A DNA stretch of 64,000 nucleotides from Nitrosomonas mobilis (lineage in GTDB: Bacteria > Pseudomonadota > Gammaproteobacteria > Burkholderiales > Nitrosomonadaceae), in NCBI RefSeq assembly GCF_900103035.1, contig NZ_FMWO01000056.1:1-64000 (forward strand), in the 5' to 3' direction. The notes below the pieces were generated by a model. It saw nothing but the letters and a program-made list of their open reading frames with translations. It was not told the DNA's origin and searched no databases. The position numbers and the translations under genes were made by a program. Position 1 is the stretch's first letter; each line of letters starts with the position of its first letter. Below, piece by piece: positions 9,046-19,210 of this stretch.

Positions 9046-10354
9046 GCCAGCCAGCGGACAACATTCAACCGTTCCGCTGGCGGAGCGGCTGCGCCCGCCA
9101 TCCCTGGAAGCCGTCATCGGCCAATCGCACCTGCTCGCACCCGGCAAACCGTTATGGCTTGCATTCAAGTCGGGCAAGCCCTATTCGATGATCCTGTGGG
9201 GCCCGCCCGGTACCGGCAAAACCACGCTGGCACGACTGATGGCGCAGGCGTTTACGGCCGAGTTCATTGCGATTTCGGCGGTGCTGTCTGGTGTCAAGGA
9301 AATCCGCGAAGCCATTGAGCATGCCCGCCTGATTCGACAGCAGTCAGACCGGCCAACCGTCCTGTTCGTCGATGAAGTGCACCGTTTCAATAAGGCGCAG
9401 CAGGATGCCTTTCTGCCGCACGTTGAACAGGGGCTGATCACTTTCATCGGCGCCACCACCGAAAACCCCTCGTTCGAAGTCAACCGGGCATTGCTGTCAC
9501 GTGCACAGGTCTATGCGCTGACGGCTTTGTCCAGCGAGGAACTCGGGCAATTACTGGTGCGCGCGCAACAAACTTGTGCCGAGGATAAAGCCTTTACCGA
9601 GGCCGCCAGCGGGTTACTGGTCGAGTTCGCCGATGGTGATGCGCGTCGTCTGTTGAACCTGCTCGAACAGGCTATCAATGCAGCGGATACCGAGAACATC
9701 GCACAAATCGATGCTGATTTTCTGCAAAGTGTGCTGGCACGCCATTCCCGTGCGTTTGATAAAGGTGGGGACGCATTCTATGATCAGATTTCCGCGCTGC
9801 ATAAATCCATTCGTGGTTCATCCCCGGATGCCGCATTGTACTGGCTGTGCCGCATGCTCGATGCGGGCGCCGATCCACGCTACCTTGCCCGCCGCTTGAT
9901 CCGCACCGCTATTGAGGACATCGGGCTGGCCGATCCGCGCGCCCTGCCGATGGCGCTTGATGCCAGTGCGGTCTACGAACGGCTCGGCAGTCCCGAAGGC
10001 GAACTGGCGCTTGCCCAGGTCACGCTCTACCTTGCCAGCGCCCCCAAAAGCAATGCGGCTTACCTTGCCTACCAGAAAGCACGCAGCCTGATTGCACAGG
10101 ACACTTCCCGCCCGGTTCCCCTGCATTTACGCAACGCCCCGACCAAACTGATGCGCGACATGGGGCACGGAAAAAGCTACCGCTACGCGCATGACGAACC
10201 CGAAGGCTACGCAGCGGGTGAACATTACCTGCCGGATGGCATGCCACCCGTGCAGTTTTATCAGCCCACCCAGCATGGACTGGAAGCAAAAATAACTGAG
10301 AAACTTGCCCACCTGCGCGAGCTTGACCAACGCGCCCGGCAGAAGAAGGATTGA
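9038..10354 (+). CDS. rarA: Replication-associated recombination protein A (AAA+ ATPase)
   Basis: A 438-aa RarA/MgsA/WRNIP1 family ATPase that acts at stalled replication forks with SSB. Walker A GPPGTGKT lies at residues 55-62, Walker B is [10 protein letters not shown], and the sensor region is [13 protein letters not shown]. The C-terminal tetramerisation part ends [14 protein letters not shown]. Translation is coupled to lolA by an 8-nt overlap. The last ~45 coding bases form the start of a 195-bp unit that is repeated three more times downstream, so the tail of this gene is the source of a tandem duplication. Confidence 0.96.
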   Translation: MTEPASGQHSTVPLAERLRPPSLEAVIGQSHLLAPGKPLWLAFKSGKPYSMILWGPPGTGKTTLARLMAQAFTAEFIAISAVLSGVKEIREAIEHARLIRQQSDRPTVLFVDEVHRFNKAQQDAFLPHVEQGLITFIGATTENPSFEVNRALLSRAQVYALTALSSEELGQLLVRAQQTCAEDKAFTEAASGLLVEFADGDARRLLNLLEQAINAADTENIAQIDADFLQSVLARHSRAFDKGGDAFYDQISALHKSIRGSSPDAALYWLCRMLDAGADPRYLARRLIRTAIEDIGLADPRALPMALDASAVYERLGSPEGELALAQVTLYLASAPKSNAAYLAYQKARSLIAQDTSRPVPLHLRNAPTKLMRDMGHGKSYRYAHDEPEGYAAGEHYLPDGMPPVQFYQPTQHGLEAKITEKLAHLRELDQRARQKKD

Positions 10355-11058
10355 AACACAAACTGCGTGGGCACAGGAGCGGTGCCCACCCTACAGCGTG
10401 CCGGCAGGAAAAACCCCGTAGGGTGGGCACCACGTGCCCACGCGTAAACTTGACATCGTGTTCAGGTCTATGGAGCGAGATTTGTTTTGTTTAAAACAAA
10501 ATCCCACCTGTGCGAGCTTGACCAACACGCCCGGCAGAGGAAGGATTGAAACACAAACTACAACGTGTCGGCAGGAAAAACCCCGCAGGGTGGGCATCAC
10601 GTGCCCACGCGTAAACTTGACATGGTGTTCAGGTCTATGGAGTAAGGTTTGTTTTGTTTAAAACAAAAGCCACCTGCACGAGCTTGACCAACACACCCGG
10701 CAGAGGAAGGATTGACACGCAAACCGCGTGGGCACAGGAGCGGTGCCCACCCTACAACGTGCCAGTAGGAAAAACCCCGTAGGGTGGGCACCACGTGCCC
10801 ACGCGTAAACTTGACATCGTGTTCAGGTCTATGGAGCGAGGTTCGTTTTGTTTAAAACAAAAGCCCACCTGCACGAGCTTGACCAACACACCCGGCAGAG
10901 GACGGATTGACACGCAAACCGCGTGGGTACAGGAGCGGTGCCCACCCTACAACGTGCCGATAGGAAAAACCCCGTAGGGTGGGCACCACGTGCCCACGCG
11001 TAAACTTGACATGGTGTTCAGATCTATGGAGCGAGGTTTGTTTTGTTTAAAACAAAAT
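10308..11058 (+). repeat. Four-unit ~195-bp tandem array copying the rarA 3' end
   Basis: Units lie at 10308-10502, 10503-10668, 10669-10863 and 10864-11058. Each starts with a copy of the last codons and stop of rarA, then an inverted REP, a forward REP (10364/10418, 10585, 10725/10779, 10920/10974), the string AACTTGACAT, and an A/T palindrome (TTTTGTTTAAAACAAAA). Unit 2 is 29 bp short because its inverted REP is missing. The first unit overlaps the real gene end, so the array arose by duplication of the gene tail plus ~150 bp. It fills the 768-bp gap before the Xre gene, and I see no true gene in it. Confidence 0.92.
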
Positions 11059-11087
11059 TTGTGTGAAAAATAACTTTGCGTTACACT
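11059..11087 (+). promoter_or_regulatory. Likely sigma-70 promoter of the Xre/RES operon
   Basis: TTGTGT (11059-11064) and TACACT (11082-11087) are separated by exactly 17 bp, 35 nt before the antitoxin start. It begins right at the end of the last tandem unit, so the array may have supplied the upstream sequence. A good AAGGAG ribosome site follows at 11111. Confidence 0.6.
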
Positions 11088-11122
11088 GAAGTCACTGATC
11101 AAGTCGACATAAGGAGTCAAAC

Positions 11123-11518
11123 ATGAGAGCCGCAGCTGAGCGTGAAGTGACCGCGTCACAAGACCGTGGCGCCCTGGCCAAGATGGTCATGACCTTGTTC
11201 GACCACTGGAAGTTGAGCACCGAGGATCAGGCAGCGCTGCTGGGCATCGCCGCCAGCAACAGGGCAGCCTTGTCGAACTACCGCAGTGGCAAGCCCATCG
11301 GCACCAGCCGTGACCAGTACGAGCGAGTTGGCCACTTGTTGGGCATACACAAGAATCTGCGTCTGCTCTTCCCTCAGAACAGGGATTTGGCCTACCGCTG
11401 GATGACCACCCGCAACAAAGCCTTCGACAACCTGACCCCCGTTGAAGCGGTCAAAGAGTGGGGATTTGCAGGTCTGCTGATGGTGCGTGCCTACCTGGAC
11501 CGCGCACGGGGCGTTTGA
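11123..11518 (+). CDS. Xre/MbcA/ParS-type antitoxin (DUF2384)
   Basis: A 131-aa antitoxin. Residues ~20-90 form a helix-turn-helix region ([20 protein letters not shown]) followed by [20 protein letters not shown]. The C-terminal toxin-binding part has [26 protein letters not shown], typical of partners of RES toxins. AAGGAG lies 6 nt upstream of the ATG. It is probably autoregulated through the promoter at 11059. The RES gene begins 12 nt after its stop, the usual antitoxin-first order. Confidence 0.9.
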   Translation: MRAAAEREVTASQDRGALAKMVMTLFDHWKLSTEDQAALLGIAASNRAALSNYRSGKPIGTSRDQYERVGHLLGIHKNLRLLFPQNRDLAYRWMTTRNKAFDNLTPVEAVKEWGFAGLLMVRAYLDRARGV

Positions 11519-11530
11519 GCAGCGTCTGGA

Positions 11531-12247
11531 ATGAATTCCCTGTTTGCTCACATCACGCTTGCTGACGTTCACCAGGATGTCGCTCGAAACATTGTGTCCT
11601 TGCATGAATCGCAGGATCTGTTCGATGATCTGACGAATGAACCAGCCGAGTGGTTGCTGGCGCAAAAGGTAGAGGACGAGGTCAAACCACCACCGTACCA
11701 ATCCAAAACGCCGATTATTGAACGCCCCTTTGAAGACGCCGAATGGTTCAGCGCCATCGTTTGGCCGTTCAAACATTGGCAGTCCAGTCGGTTTTCTGAT
11801 GGCACTTTCGGCGTTTGGTATGGGTCAGAATCGGTCGAGACCACAGTTCATGAGTCCGCATATCACTGGTATCGGGGCTTGCTCAGCGACGCAGGATTTG
11901 AACGGATGACAGTAATTGCCGAGCGCAAGGTTTACTGGGTCGCTTGCAATGCAGCCCTGCTGGATTTGCGTAAAGTAACCGATGAATACCCTGACCTGTT
12001 GCACCCTTCCGACTATACGTTTTGCCAATCAGTGGGGGCCAGGATTCACCGCGAGGGCCACCCAGGTCTGCTAATCCAATCGGTTCGCCGATCCGATGGC
12101 GAGAACCTGGCCATCTTCAATTCAGCCGTGCTGTCCAATCCCAGGCACAACAGCCAGCTGACCTATCGGCTGGAAGATGAGCAGATCGTGGTTGAGAAGC
12201 AGCCAGGGACGACGTGGATCACTTTGTACGTAGCGAATTTTTCATAG
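11531..12247 (+). CDS. RES-domain toxin (NAD+-degrading family)
   Basis: A 238-aa protein with the RES fold. The conserved Arg, Tyr, Glu and Ser are visible around [20 protein letters not shown] and VHESAYHW, and the later GLLIQSVR segment fits the domain. Characterised relatives (ParT, MbcT, Res) deplete or use NAD+ and stop growth unless bound by the Xre partner. At 238 aa it is of normal size for the longer RES group. No truncation or stop is seen, so this pair is probably intact, unlike the vapC locus 6 kb to the left. Confidence 0.9.
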   Translation: MNSLFAHITLADVHQDVARNIVSLHESQDLFDDLTNEPAEWLLAQKVEDEVKPPPYQSKTPIIERPFEDAEWFSAIVWPFKHWQSSRFSDGTFGVWYGSESVETTVHESAYHWYRGLLSDAGFERMTVIAERKVYWVACNAALLDLRKVTDEYPDLLHPSDYTFCQSVGARIHREGHPGLLIQSVRRSDGENLAIFNSAVLSNPRHNSQLTYRLEDEQIVVEKQPGTTWITLYVANFS

Positions 12248-12263
12248 GTGCATTCGAACAAAA

Positions 12264-12279
12264 ACGGCGCCCACCCTAC
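12264..12279 (-). repeat. Half REP palindrome
   Basis: The fragment GGCGCCCACCCTAC matches one arm of the REP family. The other arm is missing. It is the rightmost copy I found. Confidence 0.5.
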
Positions 12280-12354
12280 GCAGTCTGCCGGTTTTGCTGC
12301 AGGTAACGTGTAATTGCCTGCTCGGGGCGGTTAGCAGAAACCATAGCGGTTAGT

Positions 12355-12513
12355 TCAAATCCGTAAGTCGCCATCGGTCATGCGAACAAACATGCTTGCC
12401 AGAAGGAATGGCAGCAGGATAGCCATGACCAGCCGCGGACGATCCACCAGAACGCGATAGTCATCGCTCCCAGATTGGACGGGGTCATAGGCACGCCGGA
12501 TATCGATTTCCAT
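12355..12513 (-). pseudogene. Remnant of a DUF488-family gene
   Basis: A 52-codon ORF with a good ribosome site (AAAAAGGAG, 8 nt before ATG 12513). The N-terminus, MEIDIRRAYDP...DDYRVLVDR, matches the start of DUF488 proteins, where it would normally continue LWPRG. Here the similarity stops after about 25 residues and an unrelated hydrophobic tail ends at 12355. A frameshift or deletion is likely. The rest of the 12248-12581 gap holds only a half REP. Confidence 0.55.
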
Positions 12514-12581
12514 ATCAAGCACTCCTTTTTCAATTCATACCATACTGAATTTATGACCGTTGTTACGCTACAATCCTTACC

Positions 12582-13247
12582 ATGAACACTATACCTATTC
12601 TAGAATTATGTAACATCAGCAAGGCTTATGCCAGCCGCAAAGTGTTGTCGGATCTGTCTTTTACGCTTGCAGCCGGTGAATATGTCGCAGTCATGGGCGA
12701 TTCGGGGGTTGGCAAATCTACGTTGCTTAATCTGATTGCCGGACTGGATGAGGCCGATAGCGGTAAAATTTTCGTGAATGGTCAGATTCTGGCTGCTGGC
12801 GATGAAGTTGCTGCCACTGAATTACGACGCAAATATTTTGGCTTCATTTTTCAGGCGTTCCATATCCTGCCACATTTGACGCTATTGCAGAACGTCTCGT
12901 TGCCGCTGCTGTTGAATGACATGCCGCTCGATCGAACTGCTGCCATGCTGGCCGCAGTCGGGCTGGGAGACAGGGGTCATGCCTTTCCCTATCAGTTATC
13001 CGGTGGGGAATTGCAACGAGTAGCCATTGCACGCGCACTGGTGCATCGTCCGCGTCTGATCCTGGCCGATGAGCCAACCGGTAATCTGGATCCCGACACT
13101 GCGCAGGAAATTCTACAATTGATTCGGGCAGAGGTTAAAGCGAATGGTGCTTCTGCCATTCTCGTGACGCATTCCCATGCGGCGGCAGCGACGGCGGACA
13201 AGGTATTGACGTTGACGGGCAATGGTCTGACGGAAACGCGGCGATGA
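12582..13247 (+). CDS. ABC transporter ATP-binding protein, LolD/MacB type
   Basis: A 221-aa ATPase with Walker A GDSGVGKS (39-46), the signature [15 protein letters not shown], and Walker [13 protein letters not shown]. This subgroup powers FtsX-like permeases that extract lipids or lipoproteins from the inner membrane instead of moving solutes. It overlaps the permease by 4 nt. A TACAAT box at 12569-12574 is only 7 nt before the ATG and there is no ribosome site, so the mRNA could be leaderless. The -35 region is weak, so this is a guess. Confidence 0.93.
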   Translation: MNTIPILELCNISKAYASRKVLSDLSFTLAAGEYVAVMGDSGVGKSTLLNLIAGLDEADSGKIFVNGQILAAGDEVAATELRRKYFGFIFQAFHILPHLTLLQNVSLPLLLNDMPLDRTAAMLAAVGLGDRGHAFPYQLSGGELQRVAIARALVHRPRLILADEPTGNLDPDTAQEILQLIRAEVKANGASAILVTHSHAAAATADKVLTLTGNGLTETRR

Positions 13248-15793
13248 GCGGTCAACTGTTATCGCGCTGGTTATTGCTGGGTGAATGGCGTGCGCGCCGG
13301 TTACAACTGCTGGTTGCGATCATCGCCATCATGCTGGGAGTAGCTCTGGGGTTTTCCATTCACCTGATCAATACTGCGGCGGTCAACGAATTTTCTGCTG
13401 CCAGCAAAAGCCTCACGGGCATGTCCGATCTGACGGTGGTTGCCGCGCAACCCACCTTTGATGAGCGGCGCTTTCCCGAAATCCTGCAGCAGCCGGAAGT
13501 GGCGCAGGCAAGCCCCATGCTGGAGATCATGGCCGGGGTTTTGGGCTTTCAGGAAACACTGCGCAACCCGGAACTGAAAATCATCGGTCTGGACGTTTTT
13601 CGGGCGGCGGCCATTACGCCGGATCTGCTGGGAATACCGGCGGAGGATAGCCAGTTCGATACGTTGTCTGAAGATGGCATTTTCCTGTCACCGGCTGCGA
13701 TGGAATGGCTGGCGGTACAACAGGGAGATCAGCTGACGCTGACGCTGGGTGCAAAACAGGTCACGCTGCGGGTGGCGGGTGGACTGGTGCGCGCACCCAG
13801 CGGGCAGCGTGTCGGCGTAATGGATATCGGGGCGGCACAGTGGCATTTCGACCATGTCGGATGGCTGTCGCGCATCGAGCTCAAGCTGCATTCTGGCGCC
13901 AATCTCGCTACTTTCAAGGCGAAACTGGCAAGCCAGCTGGGGGATGGTTTCTTGCTGGTCGAAGGCACCAATCAGGATGCCCGCGTTCATAACCTGTCGC
14001 GCGCCTATCGCGTCAACCTCAACATACTGGCGTTGGTCGCGTTATTTACCGGTGCGTTTCTGGTATTTGCCAGCCAGGTGCTGGCCACCGTGCGGCGGCG
14101 CGCACAGATTGCACTGCTGCGGGTATTGGGTATGACACGGCAGCAGGTGTTGCGTCAGTTGTTGCTGGAAGGCGGGCTGCTTGGCACAATTGGGGCGTTG
14201 TTGGGGCTGATACTCGGCTACGCGCTCGCCGCAATCGGGTTGCACTTCTATGGTGCGGATCTAGGCGCGGGATTCTTTGCTGGTCTGACGCCAAGCCTGC
14301 ATTTCAGTCCGATGGCTGCCGGATTTTATTTTGTGGCCGGCGTCGGTGTCACCCTGCTCGGCAGTCTCCTGCCGGCATGGGAAGCGACACGAACGCAACC
14401 GGCGGTTGCACTGAAATCGGGCAGTGAGCACGAAGCGCTGGCCGTGCTGCGTTTTCCGTGGCTGGCAGGGGGATGCCTGCTGCTGGCAGCAATATTTGTG
14501 CGCTTGCCGCCCGTTGGTGAATTACCGATATTTGGCTATCTGGCGGTGGCGCTCCTGTTGATCGGCGGGGTGGCTCTGCTGCCCTGGCTGGCAGGTGCTT
14601 TTTTTGGACGATTGTCGAAGCGGTATGAACGCCATCCGAAAGGTGCCGTGCGTACGCTGGTGCTGGCACGGCTATCCAATGCTTCCGGTCTGGCTGCGAT
14701 TGCGCTGGGTGGAATACTGGCGAGCTTCAGTCTGATGGTGGCCATGGCGATCATGGTGATGAGTTTCCGCCTGTCTGTCGAGGATTGGCTGACCCATGTG
14801 CTGCCGGCAGATATTTATGTGCGCACAGTCATTCGCCAGGATGCGCGCGGCTTTACGCCAGAAGAGCAACAGCTGATCACATCGGTCGCCGGGATCGAAC
14901 GTATCGATCTGATGCGTTCCCAGTCAGTCCTGCTGGACCCGGATAGACCGATGATTACGCTGATTGCTCGCCCGATTGATGCGCACCAGCCCGCCAATAC
15001 GCTGCCGATGACCGATGCCGTACTGCCACCGCAAGCGCTGCCGAAAAATGCCATGCCAATCTGGGTGTCGGAAGCGATGGTGGACTTGTATCAGTTCACC
15101 GTGGGGCGAGAGGTCAGGTTGCCGCTTGGCGATTCCACGCAAATCTTCATGGTTGCCGGCGTGTGGCGTGACTATGGACGCCAGTTTGGCGCCATCCAGA
15201 TGCAGCTTGCTGATTACCGCAGGCTAACAGGCGACAGGCATATTGGCGATGCCGCAATCTGGGTGAAAGACGGCGTGGATGTCAATGAAATCGTCAAAAA
15301 TCTGCGTGCGCTGCCATTTGGGGAAAACCTGAAAATTTCGCCCCGGAATGAAATTCGCGAGATCAGCCTGGCCCTGTTTGACCGCAGCTTTGCCGTCACC
15401 TATCTGCTGGAACTGATCGCCGTGGGTGTTGGACTGCTGGGAGTGGCCGCCAGTTTTTCCGCTCAGGCGCTGACCAGAATCAAGGAGTTTGGCATGTTAT
15501 GTCATATTGGTCTCACCCGGCAGCAGATTCGTCGCATGCTGATTGTGGAGGGTGGCTTACTGACCGGCTTTGGAATCATCATAGGGTTTGTGCTCGGGGT
15601 CGCCATCAGTCTGATTCTGGTGTTCGTGATCAACCCGCAGTCTTTCCGCTGGACAATGCAGCTGCACCTGCCCTGGTCGTGGCTCGCGATCATGGCATTC
15701 GCCATGCTGACGGCAGCCATACTCAGCGTCTATCAAGCAAGCAAACCGGCCATCTCCCGCGATGCCGTGCGTGCCGTCAAGGAGGATTGGTGA
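13244..15793 (+). CDS. FtsX-like ABC permease (AttF/AttG-type)
   Basis: An 849-aa membrane protein with an N-terminal helix, a large periplasmic region, and two FtsX-type membrane modules (around residues 255-390 and 700-840). A middle helical section joins them, so it looks like a fused dimer of the LolC/E kind. Known relatives work with a LolD-like ATPase and an AttH-type periplasmic protein. It overlaps the ATPase start by 4 nt, and its stop shares a base with the next start (TGATG), so the three are translationally coupled. Confidence 0.9.
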   Translation: MSGQLLSRWLLLGEWRARRLQLLVAIIAIMLGVALGFSIHLINTAAVNEFSAASKSLTGMSDLTVVAAQPTFDERRFPEILQQPEVAQASPMLEIMAGVLGFQETLRNPELKIIGLDVFRAAAITPDLLGIPAEDSQFDTLSEDGIFLSPAAMEWLAVQQGDQLTLTLGAKQVTLRVAGGLVRAPSGQRVGVMDIGAAQWHFDHVGWLSRIELKLHSGANLATFKAKLASQLGDGFLLVEGTNQDARVHNLSRAYRVNLNILALVALFTGAFLVFASQVLATVRRRAQIALLRVLGMTRQQVLRQLLLEGGLLGTIGALLGLILGYALAAIGLHFYGADLGAGFFAGLTPSLHFSPMAAGFYFVAGVGVTLLGSLLPAWEATRTQPAVALKSGSEHEALAVLRFPWLAGGCLLLAAIFVRLPPVGELPIFGYLAVALLLIGGVALLPWLAGAFFGRLSKRYERHPKGAVRTLVLARLSNASGLAAIALGGILASFSLMVAMAIMVMSFRLSVEDWLTHVLPADIYVRTVIRQDARGFTPEEQQLITSVAGIERIDLMRSQSVLLDPDRPMITLIARPIDAHQPANTLPMTDAVLPPQALPKNAMPIWVSEAMVDLYQFTVGREVRLPLGDSTQIFMVAGVWRDYGRQFGAIQMQLADYRRLTGDRHIGDAAIWVKDGVDVNEIVKNLRALPFGENLKISPRNEIREISLALFDRSFAVTYLLELIAVGVGLLGVAASFSAQALTRIKEFGMLCHIGLTRQQIRRMLIVEGGLLTGFGIIIGFVLGVAISLILVFVINPQSFRWTMQLHLPWSWLAIMAFAMLTAAILSVYQASKPAISRDAVRAVKEDW

Positions 15794-16875
15794 TGCGATT
15801 ATTGATGTTGCTGGTTTTCTTGCTGACTGGCAATCTGCTGCTGGCTGCCGAACGTTCGTTTGAGACCGTAACGCCGGGATATGAAATGGTTTTTCCGCAG
15901 GATTTCGGTGCACATCCCGACTTCCGGATCGAATGGTGGTACGCCACCGGCTGGCTGCAAACGACAGAAGGCCAGCAACTTGGTTTTCAGATCACTTTTT
16001 TCCGGATTGCTACCAATGCGGAAAAAAGTAATCCCAGTCGTTTTGCGCCCGGGCAATTGATCATCGCACACGCGGCACTCTCCGATCCCGCGCTGGACAG
16101 CCTACTGCACGACCAGCGGATCCGGCGTGAAGGATTCGATCTGGTGTATGCCCGCACCGGCAACACCGATGTCAAACTCGATGACTGGCTTCTCAAGCGC
16201 GAAACGGACGGACGTTATCAAACATTCGTTCAGGCGACGGATTTTGCCTTGGAACTGGCGTTCTCACCGACTCAACCCCTGCTGTTACAGGGTGAGCAGG
16301 GGTTCTCGCGCAAGGGGCCCAAAATGGAGCAGGCCAGTTATTATTACAGCGAGCCGCACCTGCAGGTGACGGGAACGATCACCCGGAACGGCAAGCCAAT
16401 CGCCGTTACTGGCACTGCCTGGCTCGATCATGAATGGTCAAGTGAGCTGCTCGATCCCAACGCGGCAGGATGGGACTGGGTAGGCGCCAATCTGGATGAT
16501 GGCGGCGCCTTGATGGCTTTTCAGATACGTAGTAAGGATGGCGCGAAAGTCTGGGCGCATGCGGTATGGCGCGATGCCAACGGACGCATGACTGCCTTTG
16601 CACCGGAAGACGTACATTTCCAGCCGCAGCGCCGCTGGCGCTCTCCGCATACCCAGGCTGAATATCCGGTTGCCATGACAATTAAGACAGGCGAAACCAC
16701 CTGGCAACTCATTCCGCTCATGGATGATCAGGAGCTGGATTCGCGCGCGTCCATCGGCGCGGTCTACTGGGAAGGCGCAGTCACGCTCAGGCGTGACAAT
16801 CAGCCAGCTGGTCGCGGTTACCTGGAACTGACGGGTTACGTGCAGCCATTATCGACAGGAGGAAATGATGACTGA
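15793..16875 (+). CDS. AttH / CrtC-like lipocalin-fold secreted protein
   Basis: A 360-aa protein with signal peptide [18 protein letters not shown]. The mature protein has the AttH/carotenoid 1,2-hydratase-like signature (DFRIEWWYATGWL, TGTAWLDHEWSS) and two lipocalin-like domains. A structural-genomics structure of a close Nitrosomonas europaea AttH-like protein exists, as far as I recall. The start is ATG 15793, because the upstream extension to 15499 overlaps the permease out of frame. It probably binds a hydrophobic ligand handled by the adjacent exporter. The name hydratase should not be taken as activity. Confidence 0.9.
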   Translation: MRLLMLLVFLLTGNLLLAAERSFETVTPGYEMVFPQDFGAHPDFRIEWWYATGWLQTTEGQQLGFQITFFRIATNAEKSNPSRFAPGQLIIAHAALSDPALDSLLHDQRIRREGFDLVYARTGNTDVKLDDWLLKRETDGRYQTFVQATDFALELAFSPTQPLLLQGEQGFSRKGPKMEQASYYYSEPHLQVTGTITRNGKPIAVTGTAWLDHEWSSELLDPNAAGWDWVGANLDDGGALMAFQIRSKDGAKVWAHAVWRDANGRMTAFAPEDVHFQPQRRWRSPHTQAEYPVAMTIKTGETTWQLIPLMDDQELDSRASIGAVYWEGAVTLRRDNQPAGRGYLELTGYVQPLSTGGNDD

Positions 16876-18352
16876 ACCACTGACCATGCTGGTAGTTGGG
16901 CATGATGAGCAAACGTTACGTGATATTCATGCATTGTTTGCTCAAGCAGACATGGCCATGGCAATCGAACCGGTTGCGAGCCAGATTCTGCTGGCCGAAC
17001 AGCTGATATCCCGGTCATGGGATCTATTGTTGACGGATCATCGGCCGGATCTGGATGCTGGAGAGGTGTTGGCGCTCGCAGCGGTTAATACGCCGGGATT
17101 GCCGTTGATCGTGCTGGCCAATACGGTGCTCGATGTGCAAACAACGACACGGTTGATTGAAACCGGTGCGCAGGATGTACTAGGCGAAATTGATGCCGTA
17201 CTGCTCGCGGTGGTGCGCCGCTGTTTGCGTCAAAATTCGCATTGGCGGGATTTTCAGCAGACGCGGCTGGCGCTGGAAAAAAGTGAGACGCGCTTCCGTG
17301 CGCTGGCGGCCAATTTGCCCGGGCTGGTGTTTCAGTTTGTGCTGGAGCCGGATGAGCGCATTTTCTTCCCATATGTCAGCGAGGGTGCTAAGGCATTATT
17401 GGGGCTTTCACCGGGCGAGTTGCAAGCCCATCCTCAGCATTTCAGTGCGCTGATCGTGACAGAAGATCTCGCCAGCTATGATTGTTCGATGCGGGATTCC
17501 TGTGTGCACCTGACGGCGTGGAACTGGGAAGGACGGGTGCAGATCAAGGGAGAGGATGATATCAAATGGATCAGCGTCCGCGCGACACCTCGTTTTACGC
17601 AGCAGGGCGCAGTGTTATGGGACGGTATCATGCTTAATATTACGCGCAACAAACAGATCGAGATCGAGATTGCCCACTCGCGCGCGCAACTGGCGGAGCT
17701 TGCCGCCTATTCACAGAAAGCCAAGGAGCAGGAACGTGCGCGCATTGCCCGGGAAATCCATGACGATATCGGCGGCACGCTGACGGCGATCAAATGTGAG
17801 TTGCTGCCCTGTCTGGATGATCAACCTCGTGCACCTGCATTTTATCGCAACAAGGCGGCGGCGATCGAGATGCTGGCAGATGTACTGATCGACAGCACGC
17901 GCCGTATTGCGCTCGATCTGCGTCCCGGTATTCTCGATTGCGGCATCGTGGCGGCCGTACACTGGCAGGCGCGTGAATTCAGCAAACGCACCGGTATTGC
18001 CTGTGAGGTCGATTGCTCAGATGAGGATATTGCGCTCAATGGCGATCTGGCCGTCGCGGTTTTCCGTATGTTTCAGGAAGCATTGACCAATATCACCAAA
18101 CATGCGCAGGCAACAATGGTGCAGGTCGGTTTGGGCGAAACAGGGGACTGGTTTCTGATGCGGGTTGTCGATGATGGGTGCGGCCTGGCGGATAGCGATA
18201 TGGGCAAGCTCCATTCATTCGGTATCAGAGGAATGCGTGAGCGCTGTCAACAGCTCGGCGGTTACTTCCATATCGAAGGCGAAGCACAGGCAGGAACAGG
18301 TACCTGCGTTAGAATCGAGATTCCGTTGAATGGGAGTCCAGCTGGCGGATAG
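16868..18352 (+). CDS. Hybrid sensor histidine kinase, NarL/DegS type
   Basis: A cytoplasmic kinase of 494 aa. Residues ~1-110 look like a receiver domain with a degenerate active site. A PAS domain follows (~140-265), then a HisKA_3 dimerisation helix with phospho-acceptor His298 (AREIHDDIGGTLTAIK) and an HATPase_c domain (FQEALTNITKHA, VDDGCGL, GIRGMRERCQQLGG). No membrane helices are seen. AGGAGG lies 5 nt before ATG 16868 and 2 nt before ATG 16865, so the second is preferred. It overlaps attH by 8 nt, tying the kinase to the exporter operon. Its partner is the regulator 71 nt downstream. Confidence 0.92.
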   Translation: MTEPLTMLVVGHDEQTLRDIHALFAQADMAMAIEPVASQILLAEQLISRSWDLLLTDHRPDLDAGEVLALAAVNTPGLPLIVLANTVLDVQTTTRLIETGAQDVLGEIDAVLLAVVRRCLRQNSHWRDFQQTRLALEKSETRFRALAANLPGLVFQFVLEPDERIFFPYVSEGAKALLGLSPGELQAHPQHFSALIVTEDLASYDCSMRDSCVHLTAWNWEGRVQIKGEDDIKWISVRATPRFTQQGAVLWDGIMLNITRNKQIEIEIAHSRAQLAELAAYSQKAKEQERARIAREIHDDIGGTLTAIKCELLPCLDDQPRAPAFYRNKAAAIEMLADVLIDSTRRIALDLRPGILDCGIVAAVHWQAREFSKRTGIACEVDCSDEDIALNGDLAVAVFRMFQEALTNITKHAQATMVQVGLGETGDWFLMRVVDDGCGLADSDMGKLHSFGIRGMRERCQQLGGYFHIEGEAQAGTGTCVRIEIPLNGSPAGG

Positions 18353-18423
18353 TCGCAACTAACTTCCTAAAGTATTGAAGTCTGTGGCATACTTTTGATT
18401 ATGAATGATAAAAAGGTATGTGC

Positions 18424-19056
18424 ATGATTAGGGTGATGATTACTGATGATCACGCGATTGTGCGTCAGGGGCTGAAGCAGATTCTGAGCGAAACCGATGA
18501 TATCAGCGTGACGGGCGAGGCCGAAAACGGCTTTCAAGCGCTCAAGCTGGTTCGCCAGTATGGGTTTGATGTCATTCTGCTGGACATTTCGTTGCCAGAC
18601 CGCAATGGCATCGAGATACTCAAGCAGGTCAAGAAAGAATGTCCATCCATGGCAGTACTGATGCTGAGCATGCATAATGAGAGTGAATTTGCGCTGCGCG
18701 CGCTCAAGGGCGGCGCCTCCGGCTATCTGAGCAAGCAAAGCGCACCGGCACAGTTAGTCACTGCCATTCGCACGGTGGCCAGTGGCCATAAATACATTAC
18801 ACCTATCCTGGCTGAAGAGCTGGCCAATACCATTACTGCTGGCTCAGATCAGCCGTTGCATACCACCCTGTCTGATCGAGAATACCAAACCCTCTGCATG
18901 ATTGCCGCAGGCAAGGCGCTTTCCGAAATTTCCGCCGCCATGTGTCTAAGCCCTAAAACCGTCAGTGTTTATCGCGCACGCTTGATGGAAAAACTCAAAC
19001 TGGCCAATAACAGCGAACTGATTCGCTATGCCATCAAACACAATCTGGTCGATTGA
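18424..19056 (+). CDS. LuxR/NarL-family response regulator
   Basis: A 210-aa regulator with a receiver domain (phospho-acceptor Asp54 in ILLDISLPD) and a C-terminal LuxR-type helix-turn-helix (LSDREYQTLCMIAAGKALSE, LSPKTVSVYRARLMEKL). AAAAGG lies 8 nt before ATG 18424. ATG 18418 is too close to it. It is the likely partner of the HisKA_3 kinase upstream. Target genes are unknown, but the exporter/AttH operon is the obvious first guess from position. Confidence 0.93.
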   Translation: MIRVMITDDHAIVRQGLKQILSETDDISVTGEAENGFQALKLVRQYGFDVILLDISLPDRNGIEILKQVKKECPSMAVLMLSMHNESEFALRALKGGASGYLSKQSAPAQLVTAIRTVASGHKYITPILAEELANTITAGSDQPLHTTLSDREYQTLCMIAAGKALSEISAAMCLSPKTVSVYRARLMEKLKLANNSELIRYAIKHNLVD

Positions 19057-19062
19057 CTGGTG

Positions 19063-19199
19063 GGCACTTTTAAAAATCCATGTTTCGTTACAATACTTTG
19101 TTACTCACAAAAAATGTTTCCTTACATATCAGTATACGTCACATCAATGTTTTTGTTCGTGCCTAACCCTGTTTAGAACCATGGATTTTTAGAAGCACC
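19063..19199. mobile_element. MITE-like element, copy 1 (137 bp)
   Basis: A non-coding element bounded by inverted ends (GGCACTTTTAAAAATCCAT on the left, complement GGTGCTTCTAAAAATCCAT on the right). It is flanked by CTGGTG and CTGGAG, a likely 6-bp target duplication with one change. A related 139-bp copy with a perfect duplication is at 36622. The interior is AT-rich with no ORF. It ends 129 bp before the diguanylate cyclase start. Confidence 0.78.
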
Positions 19200-19210
19200 C
19201 TGGAGATAAA

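Noticed and set aside
10446..10480. TTGACA in each array unit as a promoter
   Set aside because: A TATGGA follows at only 13 bp, too close for a sigma-70 promoter; no better -10 was seen.
10434..10977. Repeated short ORFs (10434-10661, 10795-10977) beginning MPTRKLDIVF
   Set aside because: They are readings of the tandem array itself and run through REP palindromes; no ribosome site or family match.
10308..11058. CRISPR-like regular array
   Set aside because: Units are ~195 bp, internally similar throughout, and include rarA codons; there are no short repeats with unique spacers and no cas genes.
15499..15792. Upstream extension of the AttH gene
   Set aside because: It overlaps the permease out of frame and would place the signal peptide inside the protein.
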